A DNA stretch of 48,842 nucleotides from Syntrophomonas sp. UBA4922 (GCA_002398825.1 DHBS01000006.1:1-48842); one strand, 5' to 3'; positions 1-8,395 are shown, counted from the first letter of the stretch. Notes: generated from the sequence alone by a model not told the origin. Numbers and translations are program-made.

Positions 1-930
1 ATGAACTGTTTCGCACCCGGAGAAGTAGCGGGCAATGCCTGCAATATCAGCGCAGCTAAATCCAAGCTGTCGTTTGGCAAGTTGTTCATTCTCGGTATCC
101 TGGCCGGGGTCTACATCGGCTTCGGAGCCAACCTGGCCACTGTAGTCGGCAACGACATTCCCAAGTTCCTGGGCAACGGCCTGGGTCAATTGTTTTTCGG
201 CGCCGTATTCAGCACCGGCCTGATGCTGGTGGTTATCGGGGGGGCCGAGCTGTTTACCGGCAATAACATGTTTATGATGATCGGGGCCATGAATGGTTCT
301 TGCAGCTGGGGAGACCTCTTAAAGAACTGGGTCGTGGTCTGGATCGCCAACTTCGTAGGATCACTGCTGTTAGTGTACATCGTGGCCGGCGGCTTTTACG
401 GGGTAGGACCGGACGGCGCCATGGCCACGGGCTTGTTTAAAGGAGCCGTGGGGGCCAAAGCCCTGGCGGTTGCCAAAGGCAAATTGGAGTTGACCTGGAG
501 CGCCGCTTTCTTCCGCGCCATTCTCTGTAACTGGCTGGTATGTATGGCGGTATGGCTGGCCCTGGCCAGCAAAGACGTGGTCGGCAAAGTGTTCGGCATC
601 TTCTTCCCCATCATGGCCTTCGTCGCCAGCGGTTTCGAGCACAGTGTGGCCAATATGTTCTTCATTCCCATGGGTCTGGTTGTGGCCCAGATTCCGGCTA
701 TCGTGGACGTTGCTGCTGCTGCAGCCGGCGCAACCACCCCTGAAGCCGTGGCAGCCTTCAAGCTTGCAGTCACCAATGTGTTCACCTGGAAGACCTTCAT
801 TATGAACAACCTGATCCCGGTGACCCTGGGCAACATCGTGGGCGGATCCATCATGGTGGGTTCACTGTACTGGTACTCCTACCTGAAAAAAGACGCTCCG
901 GTGGCAAAAGACAAAACAACCGCGGCCTAA
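1..930 (+). CDS. Formate/nitrite transporter (FNT) family channel
   Basis: A 309-residue integral membrane protein of the FNT family (FocA/NirC/FdhC), pentameric channels that move formate, nitrite or related small anions across the cytoplasmic membrane. Six hydrophobic segments are visible. Family marks include FTGNNMF (about residues 86-92, carrying the conserved Thr region) and GFEHSVANMFFIP (about 212-224) with the central-pore histidine. Length is normal for the family. The window starts exactly at this ATG, so its ribosome site and upstream neighbours cannot be seen. A strong terminator follows 27 bases after the stop, so it ends its transcription unit. In a syntroph formate is an electron-carrier product, so formate export is the likeliest role (inference); nitrite or hydrosulfide cannot be excluded from sequence. 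Confidence 0.93.
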   Translation: MNCFAPGEVAGNACNISAAKSKLSFGKLFILGILAGVYIGFGANLATVVGNDIPKFLGNGLGQLFFGAVFSTGLMLVVIGGAELFTGNNMFMMIGAMNGSCSWGDLLKNWVVVWIANFVGSLLLVYIVAGGFYGVGPDGAMATGLFKGAVGAKALAVAKGKLELTWSAAFFRAILCNWLVCMAVWLALASKDVVGKVFGIFFPIMAFVASGFEHSVANMFFIPMGLVVAQIPAIVDVAAAAAGATTPEAVAAFKLAVTNVFTWKTFIMNNLIPVTLGNIVGGSIMVGSLYWYSYLKKDAPVAKDKTTAA

Positions 931-956
931 ATCCGCTCCTAATAAGGAATCATCCT

Positions 957-982
957 GGCGGGGGTTTTTTCCCCCGCCTTTT
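957..982 (+). terminator. Rho-independent terminator of the FNT gene
   Basis: Perfect 8-bp stem GGCGGGGG / CCCCCGCC around a six-T loop, followed directly by TTTTCTT. It lies 27 bases after the stop codon of the FNT gene. Confidence 0.9.
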
Positions 983-1049
983 CTTATATGGGCAATAGGG
1001 GACGGTTGGAGGGTTCTCTCGTATTTGACTTTGTGCCCAGATGACAAAA

Positions 1050-1080
1050 AGAAGCGGCCACTTGAACCGCTCCTTTTTGT
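1050..1080 (-). terminator. Terminator of the yedE-tusA-like unit
   Basis: Read on the minus strand: stem AGCGG / CCGCT (plus positions 1053-1057 and 1067-1071) with a 9-base loop, then TTCTTTTTG. It lies about 30 bases downstream of the TusA-like stop. The plus strand also ends in CTCCTTTTT, so it may work in both directions. Confidence 0.65.
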
Positions 1081-1108
1081 AAAAGGCACTACTCATTCTC
1101 ATTCAAGG

Positions 1109-1318
1109 TTATTTCTTTATTTCCATCTCCCAGTTGTTTTTCTGGTCCACATTCATGACCACGGTATAGCCGCAGGATCTGGCCAATTTGCCGACATTTT
1201 CTTTTGATTCCGCACTGTCGCCAACAATCTGGAGCTCAGCCAGGCCCTGGTCGATCAGCTTCTTGGTCTTCACTACCGGTATGGGACAGCTTAGCCCACG
1301 TACATCCAGCTTTTCCAA
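1109..1318 (-). CDS. TusA/SirA-like sulfur carrier protein
   Basis: A small cytoplasmic protein of the TusA/SirA/YedF family, which carries persulfide sulfur (or selenium-related sulfur) on a conserved cysteine. The signature LDVRGLSCPIPVVKTKK is present, with the active Cys in the CPxP motif near the N terminus. The frame stays open to a GTG at 1342, but that codon precedes the best ribosome site, AGGGGGG, which falls just after the yedE stop; a TTG at 1318 with 8-base spacing gives the typical short family N terminus, so I chose it (about 70 residues). It is the second gene of a unit with the YedE-like transporter, 13 bases downstream of its stop. This pairing is known from sulfur and selenium metabolism; the substrate is inferred. 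Confidence 0.85.
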   Translation of the reverse strand: MEKLDVRGLSCPIPVVKTKKLIDQGLAELQIVGDSAESKENVGKLARSCGYTVVMNVDQKNNWEMEIKK

Positions 1319-1331
1319 CTGATAATCCCCC

Positions 1332-2438
1332 CTATTCTTCACGGTATGTATAACCGATTACCAGCATAATTAAAATTCCTGCCACACAGGCAATTTGCCC
1401 GAACAAATTGGGTCCGCCGATCAATGCGGGGGCTGCAGCCGTGGCTGCTGCCATGGCTGAACTGGCCAAACCGAAATTATGAATGAAACCAGCCCCTACG
1501 ATCATGCCTATCACTACTGCAGCAGCATCCATATCGCCCTGTCCGGACAAGATCAGCTGGCGCAAAGGACAGCCTCCCAGCAAGGTGGCGGTCAAACCTA
1601 CCAGATATAGACCCAGGAAATTCCAGAGGTGATTGCTGTGGGCGATGGGCTGCCCGGCAAAACCGGTTTTAAAGTATCCAAAACCGATGTTTAAAGCCAG
1701 CGCCCCGATAAATATCCCGATAAATCCTAACAAAAGAGTATTGTCCTTGATCAACATGAAATCCCTTATGCCTCCGCTCAAGCACAGGCGGCTGCGCTGG
1801 GCCAGGAATCCCACTATGATTCCGGCCCCCAGGCTGAACATAAGAGCAGCATGCATGCTGCCGGGGCCTTTTTGACTGAAGAACAGCGGTCCACCTGCTG
1901 CCTGATTAAATATCGTGCCCTTGAGCAAAAGATAGAGGAAGAACAGCATCAGGACCGGCATCACCCATCCTCCGAGGGGCGAACTGCTGATTTTGGCCCG
2001 GCCCAGGTCAAAACCCTTTTTCAGGAAAAATACCCCGCTGCCAACCCCAAAAATGAAACCGATCAATCCGACTAAAGCATTATAGTCTCCGCCAGCCATG
2101 CGCAAAATATCACGCAGCGGGCAGCCCAGAAATACCAGGGCTCCTACCATCATAAAAACTCCCATGAAAAAGCGCAGCAGGGTAGCCGAACCCCCCCGGG
2201 CTTTATATTCGCCGGCAAATAAAGCAGTCAAAGCGGCTCCCAATACCAGGCCGATGATTTCAGGGCGCATGTACTGCACTGTAGCGGTTTGGTGCAAACC
2301 CAGCGCTCCGGCGATGTCCCGCTCAAAACAAGCGATACAGAAACCCATATTAGCCGGGTTCCCCAACTTGACCAGGGTGACTGCAATCGCGCCGATAATC
2401 AACCCGGTCCCCAATACAAACCATTTGTTCCGATCCAA
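1332..2438 (-). CDS. YeeE/YedE family membrane transporter
   Basis: A polytopic membrane protein (about ten hydrophobic segments) of the YeeE/YedE family, whose members import thiosulfate or are linked to selenium metabolism. It shows the family's internal duplication with cysteine motifs MGFCIACFERD, LGCPLRDI, RSRLCLSGGIRD and GGCPLRQL. The frame opens at GTG 2456, and ATGs at 2453 and 2444 are possible, but the only good Shine-Dalgarno (GGGAGG) is spaced for a TTG at 2438 giving MDRNKW; the start is uncertain by six residues. The TusA-like gene follows at once and probably receives the imported sulfur species (inference from known yeeE/yeeD and yedE/yedF pairs). Which anion is carried cannot be told from sequence. 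Confidence 0.85.
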   Translation of the reverse strand: MDRNKWFVLGTGLIIGAIAVTLVKLGNPANMGFCIACFERDIAGALGLHQTATVQYMRPEIIGLVLGAALTALFAGEYKARGGSATLLRFFMGVFMMVGALVFLGCPLRDILRMAGGDYNALVGLIGFIFGVGSGVFFLKKGFDLGRAKISSSPLGGWVMPVLMLFFLYLLLKGTIFNQAAGGPLFFSQKGPGSMHAALMFSLGAGIIVGFLAQRSRLCLSGGIRDFMLIKDNTLLLGFIGIFIGALALNIGFGYFKTGFAGQPIAHSNHLWNFLGLYLVGLTATLLGGCPLRQLILSGQGDMDAAAVVIGMIVGAGFIHNFGLASSAMAAATAAAPALIGGPNLFGQIACVAGILIMLVIGYTYREE

Positions 2439-2456
2439 ACCCATACCTCCCATCAC

Positions 2457-2757
2457 ATAACTATATGTTATATTTTTTATTACATATAATCATATTCTAC
2501 AATGGGCCGGTTATTCCTCTCTTAAAAATAGCAAGATAACAGTTATTTCAACATTTATCATAGATAAAATAAAACGCCCTTGATTATCAGGCGTTTCAAA
2601 TAGAATCGTGATTATACAGTTAAAAAATCATATTCCGGGCTCTATGTTATTCAATGCCGCCCCCTCAACCGGACATTATGGAATAGTACCAAAACAAGAT
2701 GCCCGCTCTCCTGCCCTGAGCAGAAGCATGTCTCTAAGTGGCGACCCCGGGAGGGTT
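2457..2757. other. Intergenic region, AT-rich promoter side of yedE
   Basis: About 300 bases between two minus-strand genes. It holds the terminator of the large fusion gene (2571-2597) and an AT-rich stretch at 2461-2500 that should contain the yedE promoter; no box is clear enough to call. No credible reading frame seen. Confidence 0.5.
2567..2597 (-). terminator. Terminator of the GAF/PPDK-N/NTase gene
   Basis: On the minus strand, stem AAACGCC / GGCGTTT with an 11-base loop, followed by TATTTTATC. It lies about 160 bases beyond the stop of the 1070-residue fusion gene. Confidence 0.7.
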
Positions 2758-5700
2758 TTAGACTTGCTGGCTCTTCAGTTTGAGCGGTAAAGCCGGATCG
2801 GTTATGGCCCCGATCTTAGCGGCAAAACTGGTTTTTTGGACAACATCCCGGTCTGTAATAAGATGGACGTCTAATAAACCTTCACATGTATAGCCGGTCT
2901 TCAGGTAATTCATCTCTGCCAGGGCTTGACTCCAACCGTTGAGCCACTGCTTCAACAAGCCGCACTTTTCACTGTCTCCATCAATATGGATTATCAGGTC
3001 AATATCGCTTCCCGGACCAGCGGTGCCGTTACTGGTGCTGCCGATTATGTAAGCCGCTTTTACTCCCAAGATTTCTCCATCAAGCTGTTCACCGATACGC
3101 TCCGCCATATACAGCCTCCAGCGCCAATAGCGGTCATCATAGCGATAGCCTTCAGTCCGGGGCAGCGGTTCGACCAGATGCGACCAATCCGGGGACTCAT
3201 GCAGGGGCCCACTGGTGGCATCCCCCAGATAACCCAGGGCCTCTCCCAATTCGGCATTCATATTAATGTGCAAGATACTGCCGCGACTGGCCTCCATCAC
3301 ATCGATGACCCTTATGACCTCCTCTAGATGCTTGTAGCCGGGCAGAAGCTGAGCCAGGATATTGGGAGATCTAGTCAGAAATTTTTCATTGAATTGAACG
3401 TTCTTATCATCAGGATAAAGGGGTATATAACGGATATTGGCTTCCACCAAGTCCTGAAAGAAATGCGTGCCGAAGGACAATTCGGGAACATAATTGGAAC
3501 GCTTGCGAGCGATCTCGATCAAGGCCGCGGTGTTGTTGATGTCCGCATAAGTAACCTGCACGCCCATTTTGATATCCCCGCGGCTGCCCCAGCGACCCGG
3601 GCCCATTAAGATGAATCGTCTGCGGGGGAGCATAACGTTCAGCATGCCTACCGCTTTGCCGACATCGACCAGCTCTGTCAAACTCTGCAGTCTGCTGTAG
3701 GCTTCAGGATCCACAAATACCACATGGGAGATATTCTGCACCAAGCCGTTGGTTATATAGCGCTGGGCAGTAAAAATAATCTTGTTTTTAGGTATATCCC
3801 GGGGCAGGGGCGCCGGAACAGCGTCTTCCCCAAATCCCTGGGGGCGGCACTGCAAAAGGTAAAAATCCTGGCCGTCTGAAGCAAATTCGATGTCTACCGC
3901 AGTTCCCATCTTTTCCTGTAACACCTGCAGGATCTGGCCAATTTTTCTTATAAACGGCGTGCCGGCAATAAGACCTTCAAAATTAACCACCAGATCCTCT
4001 TTTTCGAAGTCGATCTGGAAGGCATTCAAGCATTCCACATAGTTCTCGCGATAGGCTGACAGGAGATGGTGTGCGAAGGGTATTTCAGGGCCGTAATGCT
4101 TTAACAGCTCAGCAATGGGTACGGTTTCAAAGCTATTGGTCTCCAGGTTGATGACATCGACCTTCTTGGGTGAATAGTACTTGATCTCCTCAGGGACTAT
4201 GTTAACCCGCAGATCAGGCTGACCGGGTGCGATCAAAAAAGGAAAATCGTCGCTCAAACGGTCCACGGCCCGGGTTCCCAAACCCATCACCAGACGGATC
4301 AAACCGTCTTCCCGTTTTAGGCGCGGCGACCAGCGAAATTCGTTGTTGTTTACCGCGACCCCGGAATAAAGCGGCATAAAATAAGGGCCCATCTTCTTCC
4401 CTACCACCTGCTGTATCATGATTCCCATTTCTTCGTGAAAATCCAGCAGCCCGCGCTCGGCCCGGTAACGGATCGAATCGGGACCGTAGACTGAAGCGTA
4501 GACCTCAACTATAGCCCCCATCAGCGCATCCAGGCGCTGCTTCTTGCTGCCCCGGTTGGCCAGAAACAGGCTTTTGTACTTGCCGGAGAAAGCAGCTCCC
4601 ATCTGATCTTCCAACAAGGAGGAACTTCTGACGATCAAGGGCACATCACCGAAATCGTCCAGGGCCATAGCCAGGCTCTTGACGATGCCCTGTGGAAACT
4701 TGGCGTTCTTCAGCATCTGAATGATATTGGGGTAATCCATGCGGATCTCTTGCAGGTCTTTATACTTCTGCTCGTTCAGTCCTTCTAAATTATTGTAATG
4801 CAGAAATTCGGTGAGTTCATCGGTGGTAATGCACCAGGTTCGGGGGATTTTAACCTCGGCCAGTAGGGGGTGGTTGTGGCTTTCTCTTTTTAGAATCTGC
4901 TGGGCCAGAAACAGGCCGGTGCTCTTCCCCCCGATTTTACCGTGGCTTTCCTCCGGGTAAATGAGGCGTTTGACCACCTCATAAAACTGGCTTATACCGA
5001 TATACTGCTTGGCCACTCGGATGAAGTCAAGGTTGTCGGATAAGAATCTTCTTATCAAGGCCACTTCCAGCCAGCGCTCGGTGGCGGAATAGAGCATATT
5101 GCTCTCCCCCGCGATATTGCGGTACCGTTTTATGGCCTCAACGATTTCCCCCAGGGAAGTGTCGATGCGGTCCACGGTCTTGATGAGATCATAGGCCTTT
5201 TGTTCTTGAATCCAGCGGTTCAAGCGCAGTGAGATTTCCTGGTCGCTGAAATGCCGGGCGGCGATTTGAAAGGTCTTTTCGCAAATGGTGTTCACATTGC
5301 CCAGAGGCACCCGGGCACTGGGGTAATTGACCTCCCCGCGGCTGAATGAGTCCTGCCACCCCGGGCTGAAGTCATTGAGCAGGTTTCCGGCTTCGGCGAC
5401 CCCGTTCCAGTACAAGTGGTTGATCATCTTGCGGCTCACATGCAGAAGCATATCCGGATCGGTACGGCGCAGCAAGTCCAAAATGACCATCCACTCGTGT
5501 TCTAAATGACGTTCGGTAAAACCCAGGCGAGGCCGGTTCCATTCCTGCAGGACTTGTTTGAGGCGGCGGTGAAACAGGGTCTGGCCAATTCGTTCGGCTA
5601 TCGTTTGAATCAGTTTGCGTTCTTTGTCCAGAAAGGTCCCTTCCTCACTGGAAGGAACCGATTTGGTATAGACCACCTCTATGCTGCCCACGATCGCATC

Positions 5701-5970
5701 GTCTATCTTTATGGGGCAGTTCAAAAGCAGTTTTGACTTACAGTAACCCGGAGTCTGGTAACTGTTGCTGTCGAAGAGGATTCTGGCCTCGCACACCTCA
5801 GGGTATTGCCAGCCAGAAGGAATAACTTCAATGACCCCCGCAAGCATTTCCCCCGGGGAGAGGCGCTGATTGTTTAGAATCTCATCAACCTGATAGAGGC
5901 AATTGAGTTCTTTGGCCCGCTCCTTGAGGATGTGAATGGAGTGTTCGTCTAACAAGTCACTATCCCGCAT
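2758..5970 (-). CDS. GAF / PEP-synthase N-domain / nucleotidyltransferase fusion protein
   Basis: A 1070-residue cytoplasmic multidomain protein. Residues 1-145 resemble a GAF sensor module (starts LNCLYQVDEILN, with IPSGWQYPEV). A long helical linker follows. From about 340 to 700 is a pyruvate phosphate dikinase / PEP synthase N-terminal ATP-grasp-type domain (GGKSTGLFLAQQIL near 345; RSSSLLEDQMGAAFSGKY near 450). After it comes a conserved block with GPGRWGSRGD. At about 970-995 GSTSNGTAGPGSDIDLIIH is a DNA-polymerase-beta-type nucleotidyltransferase motif with DxD. The PPDK phosphohistidine swivel and PEP-binding barrel are absent, so it is not a complete PEP synthase. Start: ATG with AGGGGA upstream. 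It begins 22 bases after the gdhA stop and is probably co-transcribed. A regulatory nucleotidylating role is inference only. Confidence 0.82.
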   Translation of the reverse strand: MRDSDLLDEHSIHILKERAKELNCLYQVDEILNNQRLSPGEMLAGVIEVIPSGWQYPEVCEARILFDSNSYQTPGYCKSKLLLNCPIKIDDAIVGSIEVVYTKSVPSSEEGTFLDKERKLIQTIAERIGQTLFHRRLKQVLQEWNRPRLGFTERHLEHEWMVILDLLRRTDPDMLLHVSRKMINHLYWNGVAEAGNLLNDFSPGWQDSFSRGEVNYPSARVPLGNVNTICEKTFQIAARHFSDQEISLRLNRWIQEQKAYDLIKTVDRIDTSLGEIVEAIKRYRNIAGESNMLYSATERWLEVALIRRFLSDNLDFIRVAKQYIGISQFYEVVKRLIYPEESHGKIGGKSTGLFLAQQILKRESHNHPLLAEVKIPRTWCITTDELTEFLHYNNLEGLNEQKYKDLQEIRMDYPNIIQMLKNAKFPQGIVKSLAMALDDFGDVPLIVRSSSLLEDQMGAAFSGKYKSLFLANRGSKKQRLDALMGAIVEVYASVYGPDSIRYRAERGLLDFHEEMGIMIQQVVGKKMGPYFMPLYSGVAVNNNEFRWSPRLKREDGLIRLVMGLGTRAVDRLSDDFPFLIAPGQPDLRVNIVPEEIKYYSPKKVDVINLETNSFETVPIAELLKHYGPEIPFAHHLLSAYRENYVECLNAFQIDFEKEDLVVNFEGLIAGTPFIRKIGQILQVLQEKMGTAVDIEFASDGQDFYLLQCRPQGFGEDAVPAPLPRDIPKNKIIFTAQRYITNGLVQNISHVVFVDPEAYSRLQSLTELVDVGKAVGMLNVMLPRRRFILMGPGRWGSRGDIKMGVQVTYADINNTAALIEIARKRSNYVPELSFGTHFFQDLVEANIRYIPLYPDDKNVQFNEKFLTRSPNILAQLLPGYKHLEEVIRVIDVMEASRGSILHINMNAELGEALGYLGDATSGPLHESPDWSHLVEPLPRTEGYRYDDRYWRWRLYMAERIGEQLDGEILGVKAAYIIGSTSNGTAGPGSDIDLIIHIDGDSEKCGLLKQWLNGWSQALAEMNYLKTGYTCEGLLDVHLITDRDVVQKTSFAAKIGAITDPALPLKLKSQQV

Positions 5971-5992
5971 GGCAATCCCCTGTCCTTTTTTC

Positions 5993-7279
5993 CTATACCC
6001 AACCCCTCATTCTCACGGCCTGCACTACACGGTTGATGGCTATAACATAAGCGGCATCGCGCATAAACATATTGTGCTTTTTAGCCAGATCATTTACAGC
6101 GTGGAAAGCGGCGGTCATTTTGGCATCCAGCTTGGCCAGGACTTCATCCTTCTCCCAGTAGTAGTTGGCGTTGGACTGCACCTGTTCAAAGTAACTGCAG
6201 GTGACACCGCCAGCATTGGCCAGGAAGTCGGGTATCAAGAAAATTCCTCTTGCTTTGACAACCTCATCGGCATCGGGGGTGGTCGGTCCATTGGCCCCTT
6301 CTACTATCATTTTAACCCGCGGGCTGATTTTATGTACGTTTTCAATCGTTATCTGGTTTTCCAGAGCGGCCGGGAATAGTATATCGACATCCTGCTCCAG
6401 CCAGGCATTGCCGTCAAGGATTTCACAGCCTACTGTTTTAGCCTTTTCCTTGTCTATGCTGCCGAAGGCATCGGTTATTTCCATCAGTTTGGCGCTGTCC
6501 AGGCCGTCTTCACATTTGAAAGTGTAGGATTTCTTGTCGGTGTTGTCCCAGCAGGAAATCGCCACGACCTTACCGCCCATCTTGCTGTATAATTCGGCCG
6601 CGTACTGGGCGACATTGCCAAAGCCCTGGAAACTGGCACAGGTTTCCTCGGGTTTTATCCCCATTTCTTTTAAGGCTTCACGCACAGTATAGACCACACC
6701 ATAACCGGTAGCTTCGGTTCTGCCCAGAGAACCGCCCAATCCAACCGGCTTGCCGGTAATAAAGCCCGGGTATCTTCCCCCATGAATCGTTTCGAATTCA
6801 TCCAGCATCCACAGCATATGCTGGGCATTCGTCATCACGTCAGGAGCAGGCACGTCCAAATCCGGTCCGACATCGCGGGCTACCTTCCTGACCCATCCCC
6901 GGCACAGTCTTTCCTGTTCATTTTTGGTCAGATTGCGCGGGTCACAAATGACTCCGCCTTTGCCGCCTCCCAGCGGAATGTCGACCACGGCGCATTTCCA
7001 GGTCATCCACATGGCCAGGGCGCGAACCGTGTCAGCAGTCTCCTGGGGATGGAAGCGAATGCCGCCTTTGGCCGGGCCGCGGGCATCATTGTGTTGAACT
7101 CTGAAACCTTGAAAAACCTGGGTACTGCCATCATCCATGCGCACAGGGATAAGGAAATGATATTCCATGGCCGGCTGCCGCAAAAGGGCTCGGGTTGCTT
7201 CATCCAGGCCGATTATCTCAGCAACCCGGTCGAATTGTGCCTGGGCGTTAACAAAGGGATTGTAACTTGTCTCACTCAT
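5993..7279 (-). CDS. gdhA: Glutamate dehydrogenase (Glu/Leu/Phe/Val family)
   Basis: A 428-residue NAD(P)-dependent dehydrogenase that interconverts glutamate with 2-oxoglutarate plus ammonia in the cytoplasm. The N-terminal domain has the substrate-binding KGGIRFHP and catalytic PLGGGKGG (around residues 70-110) and VPAPDVMT; the C-terminal Rossmann domain has GFGNVAQYAA (around 220). Length is normal for hexameric family members. The ATG is preceded by AAGGAGG at good spacing. It leads a probable two-gene unit with the nucleotidyltransferase fusion protein 22 bases downstream. The upstream spacer carries a TGTATACA core also found in the promoter of the neighbouring Gre-like gene. Branched-chain substrate preference cannot be excluded, but glutamate is the likeliest. 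Confidence 0.95.
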   Translation of the reverse strand: MSETSYNPFVNAQAQFDRVAEIIGLDEATRALLRQPAMEYHFLIPVRMDDGSTQVFQGFRVQHNDARGPAKGGIRFHPQETADTVRALAMWMTWKCAVVDIPLGGGKGGVICDPRNLTKNEQERLCRGWVRKVARDVGPDLDVPAPDVMTNAQHMLWMLDEFETIHGGRYPGFITGKPVGLGGSLGRTEATGYGVVYTVREALKEMGIKPEETCASFQGFGNVAQYAAELYSKMGGKVVAISCWDNTDKKSYTFKCEDGLDSAKLMEITDAFGSIDKEKAKTVGCEILDGNAWLEQDVDILFPAALENQITIENVHKISPRVKMIVEGANGPTTPDADEVVKARGIFLIPDFLANAGGVTCSYFEQVQSNANYYWEKDEVLAKLDAKMTAAFHAVNDLAKKHNMFMRDAAYVIAINRVVQAVRMRGWV

Positions 7280-7371
7280 TTGAATCTGCTTCCTCCTTGT
7301 AGCATATTCGGGTTTGGTTGACTATGCCAATTATATAACTCAGGCGCCAAATTGTGCGCAAAATCGTTTAA

Positions 7372-7379
7372 TGTATACA
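7372..7379. promoter_or_regulatory. TGTATACA core upstream of gdhA
   Basis: The 8-bp palindrome TGTATACA lies about 95 bases upstream of the gdhA start and repeats the core of the 14-bp palindrome in the Gre-like promoter at 7975-7988. The arms GTATA / TATAC at 7373-7385 form a second, overlapping dyad. Joint regulation of both genes by one dimeric repressor is inference. Confidence 0.4.
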
Positions 7380-7415
7380 ATATACCCCTACATAGAAGGC
7401 CGCTATCCAAATATT

Positions 7416-7877
7416 CTATTGTCCAGGCGTGGAATTTTCAGGATATTTGATGGAAATTATCTGCCAGTTAATATCTCCCCGGGGTGCTTTTATGGTGACA
7501 GAGGCTCCTTTGCTCTTCAGCAGCAAGGCACTTCCCATGGGGGAAAGTATGGAAATGTGATGGCTTTTTATCCGCTCTTCATACAACGGCAGGATCTCCA
7601 ATATTTGCCTCTTTCCGGTTTCGGGATTTATAAGCTCCACCTGGCTGCCCATAATGACAAACGGCAATTCGTTATTTGATTTTTCAGAGCGAATAGAATT
7701 CTCAAGGAATGCCTCCAGCTGCCTGACATAGAGATCCAAAAGGTTTACCACCTGTTTGCGCTCTGGAGAAATCTGTGGGAAATAGTCATGTACCCATTGA
7801 CTGCGGTTTTCTTCAACCGCTACCAGGTGACGCAGCAGGTTCTCATAAGTTTGTGGTTTAATCGCACGCTGAACCAC
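7416..7877 (-). CDS. GreA/GreB C-terminal-domain-like protein
   Basis: A 153-residue protein whose last third (about 75-145) matches the FKBP-like C-terminal domain of the transcript-cleavage factors GreA/GreB and of Rnk (VELINPETGKRQ, LSPMGSALLLKSKGASVTIKAP). In place of the standard Gre coiled-coil hairpin it has a helical N terminus with little resemblance to GreA. It probably binds RNA polymerase near the secondary channel (family knowledge); whether it stimulates cleavage or acts as an antagonist is unknown. The start is GTG with GGGAGGG about 7 bases upstream. Its promoter is well defined and overlaps a perfect 14-bp palindrome, and a stem-loop sits in the leader. Confidence 0.7.
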   Translation of the reverse strand: MVQRAIKPQTYENLLRHLVAVEENRSQWVHDYFPQISPERKQVVNLLDLYVRQLEAFLENSIRSEKSNNELPFVIMGSQVELINPETGKRQILEILPLYEERIKSHHISILSPMGSALLLKSKGASVTIKAPRGDINWQIISIKYPENSTPGQ

Positions 7878-7932
7878 TCGAAACCCTCCCTCTCCCCATA
7901 CATTTAATGGTAATCATCATTCCATAATAATT

Positions 7933-7960
7933 AGGTACCCGGCCTCACGGCTGGGTACCT
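7933..7960 (-). promoter_or_regulatory. Leader stem-loop of the Gre-like gene
   Basis: Perfect 8-bp stem AGGTACCC / GGGTACCT with an inner GCC / GGC pairing, placed a few bases after the predicted transcription start and about 55 bases before the GTG. No T-run follows on the minus strand, so it looks like a 5' leader structure and not a terminator. Confidence 0.5.
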
Positions 7961-7970
7961 ATTACGTTTT

Positions 7971-8000
7971 AGTATACTGTATACAGTAGGAGCATGTCAA
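7971..8000 (-). promoter_or_regulatory. Sigma-A promoter with palindromic operator, Gre-like gene
   Basis: On the minus strand a consensus -35 TTGACA (7995-8000), an 18-base spacer and a -10 TATACT (7971-7976). The spacer and the -10 edge are overlaid by TACTGTATACAGTA (7975-7988), a perfect 14-bp palindrome well placed to act as a repressor site. Confidence 0.65.
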
Positions 8001-8084
8001 TACTAGCAGCATTTTCCATCGGATACAGAATTTTATAGCCGGGTCTGGCTTAGATTTTAGCCGTCCAGATAATTTCAAACCTAA

Positions 8085-8137
8085 TAAAAAACGGGTGATT
8101 CAGGGGGGAATTTTGAAGGTTCGCCCTGATCACCCGT
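8085..8137 (-). terminator. Second terminator downstream of the sigma-54 regulator
   Basis: Long stem ACGGGTGAT(T)CAGGG / CCCTGATCACCCGT with a single bulged base; read on the minus strand it is followed by TTTTTTATT. It backs up the closer terminator at 8255-8277. Confidence 0.7.
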
Positions 8138-8252
8138 AGAAGTAGGCAAAAGGTTAGATTTTACACAGGTTTCAAGCTTAGAATCTTGATGTCTAATTAT
8201 AATGCAACTTATGTGCCAACTTCACAGCAAAAAGTATTTCATAATATGCAAA

Positions 8253-8277
8253 AGCAAAAACGCCCCAAATTGGGGCG
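8253..8277 (-). terminator. Terminator of the sigma-54 regulator
   Basis: Perfect palindromic stem CGCCCCAA / TTGGGGCG, followed on the minus strand by TTTTTGCTTTT, 120 bases after the stop codon. Confidence 0.8.
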
Positions 8278-8395
8278 CTGGTCCATTATACCAGAAGAGG
8301 TCGAAAAATACTGCTGCGGTAATGTGTATCAAATTTGCATCATTTATTAGACATGTGTCGAAAAATGATACAGATTTGCTACAATTGTCCAGCTA

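Larger units (their letters stand above)
7878..8395. other. Intergenic region between Gre-like gene and sigma-54 regulator
   Basis: About 520 bases without a credible gene. It contains the Gre-like promoter, operator and leader hairpin (7933-8000), and two successive minus-strand terminators (8091-8137, 8255-8277) for the regulator gene. Confidence 0.7.
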
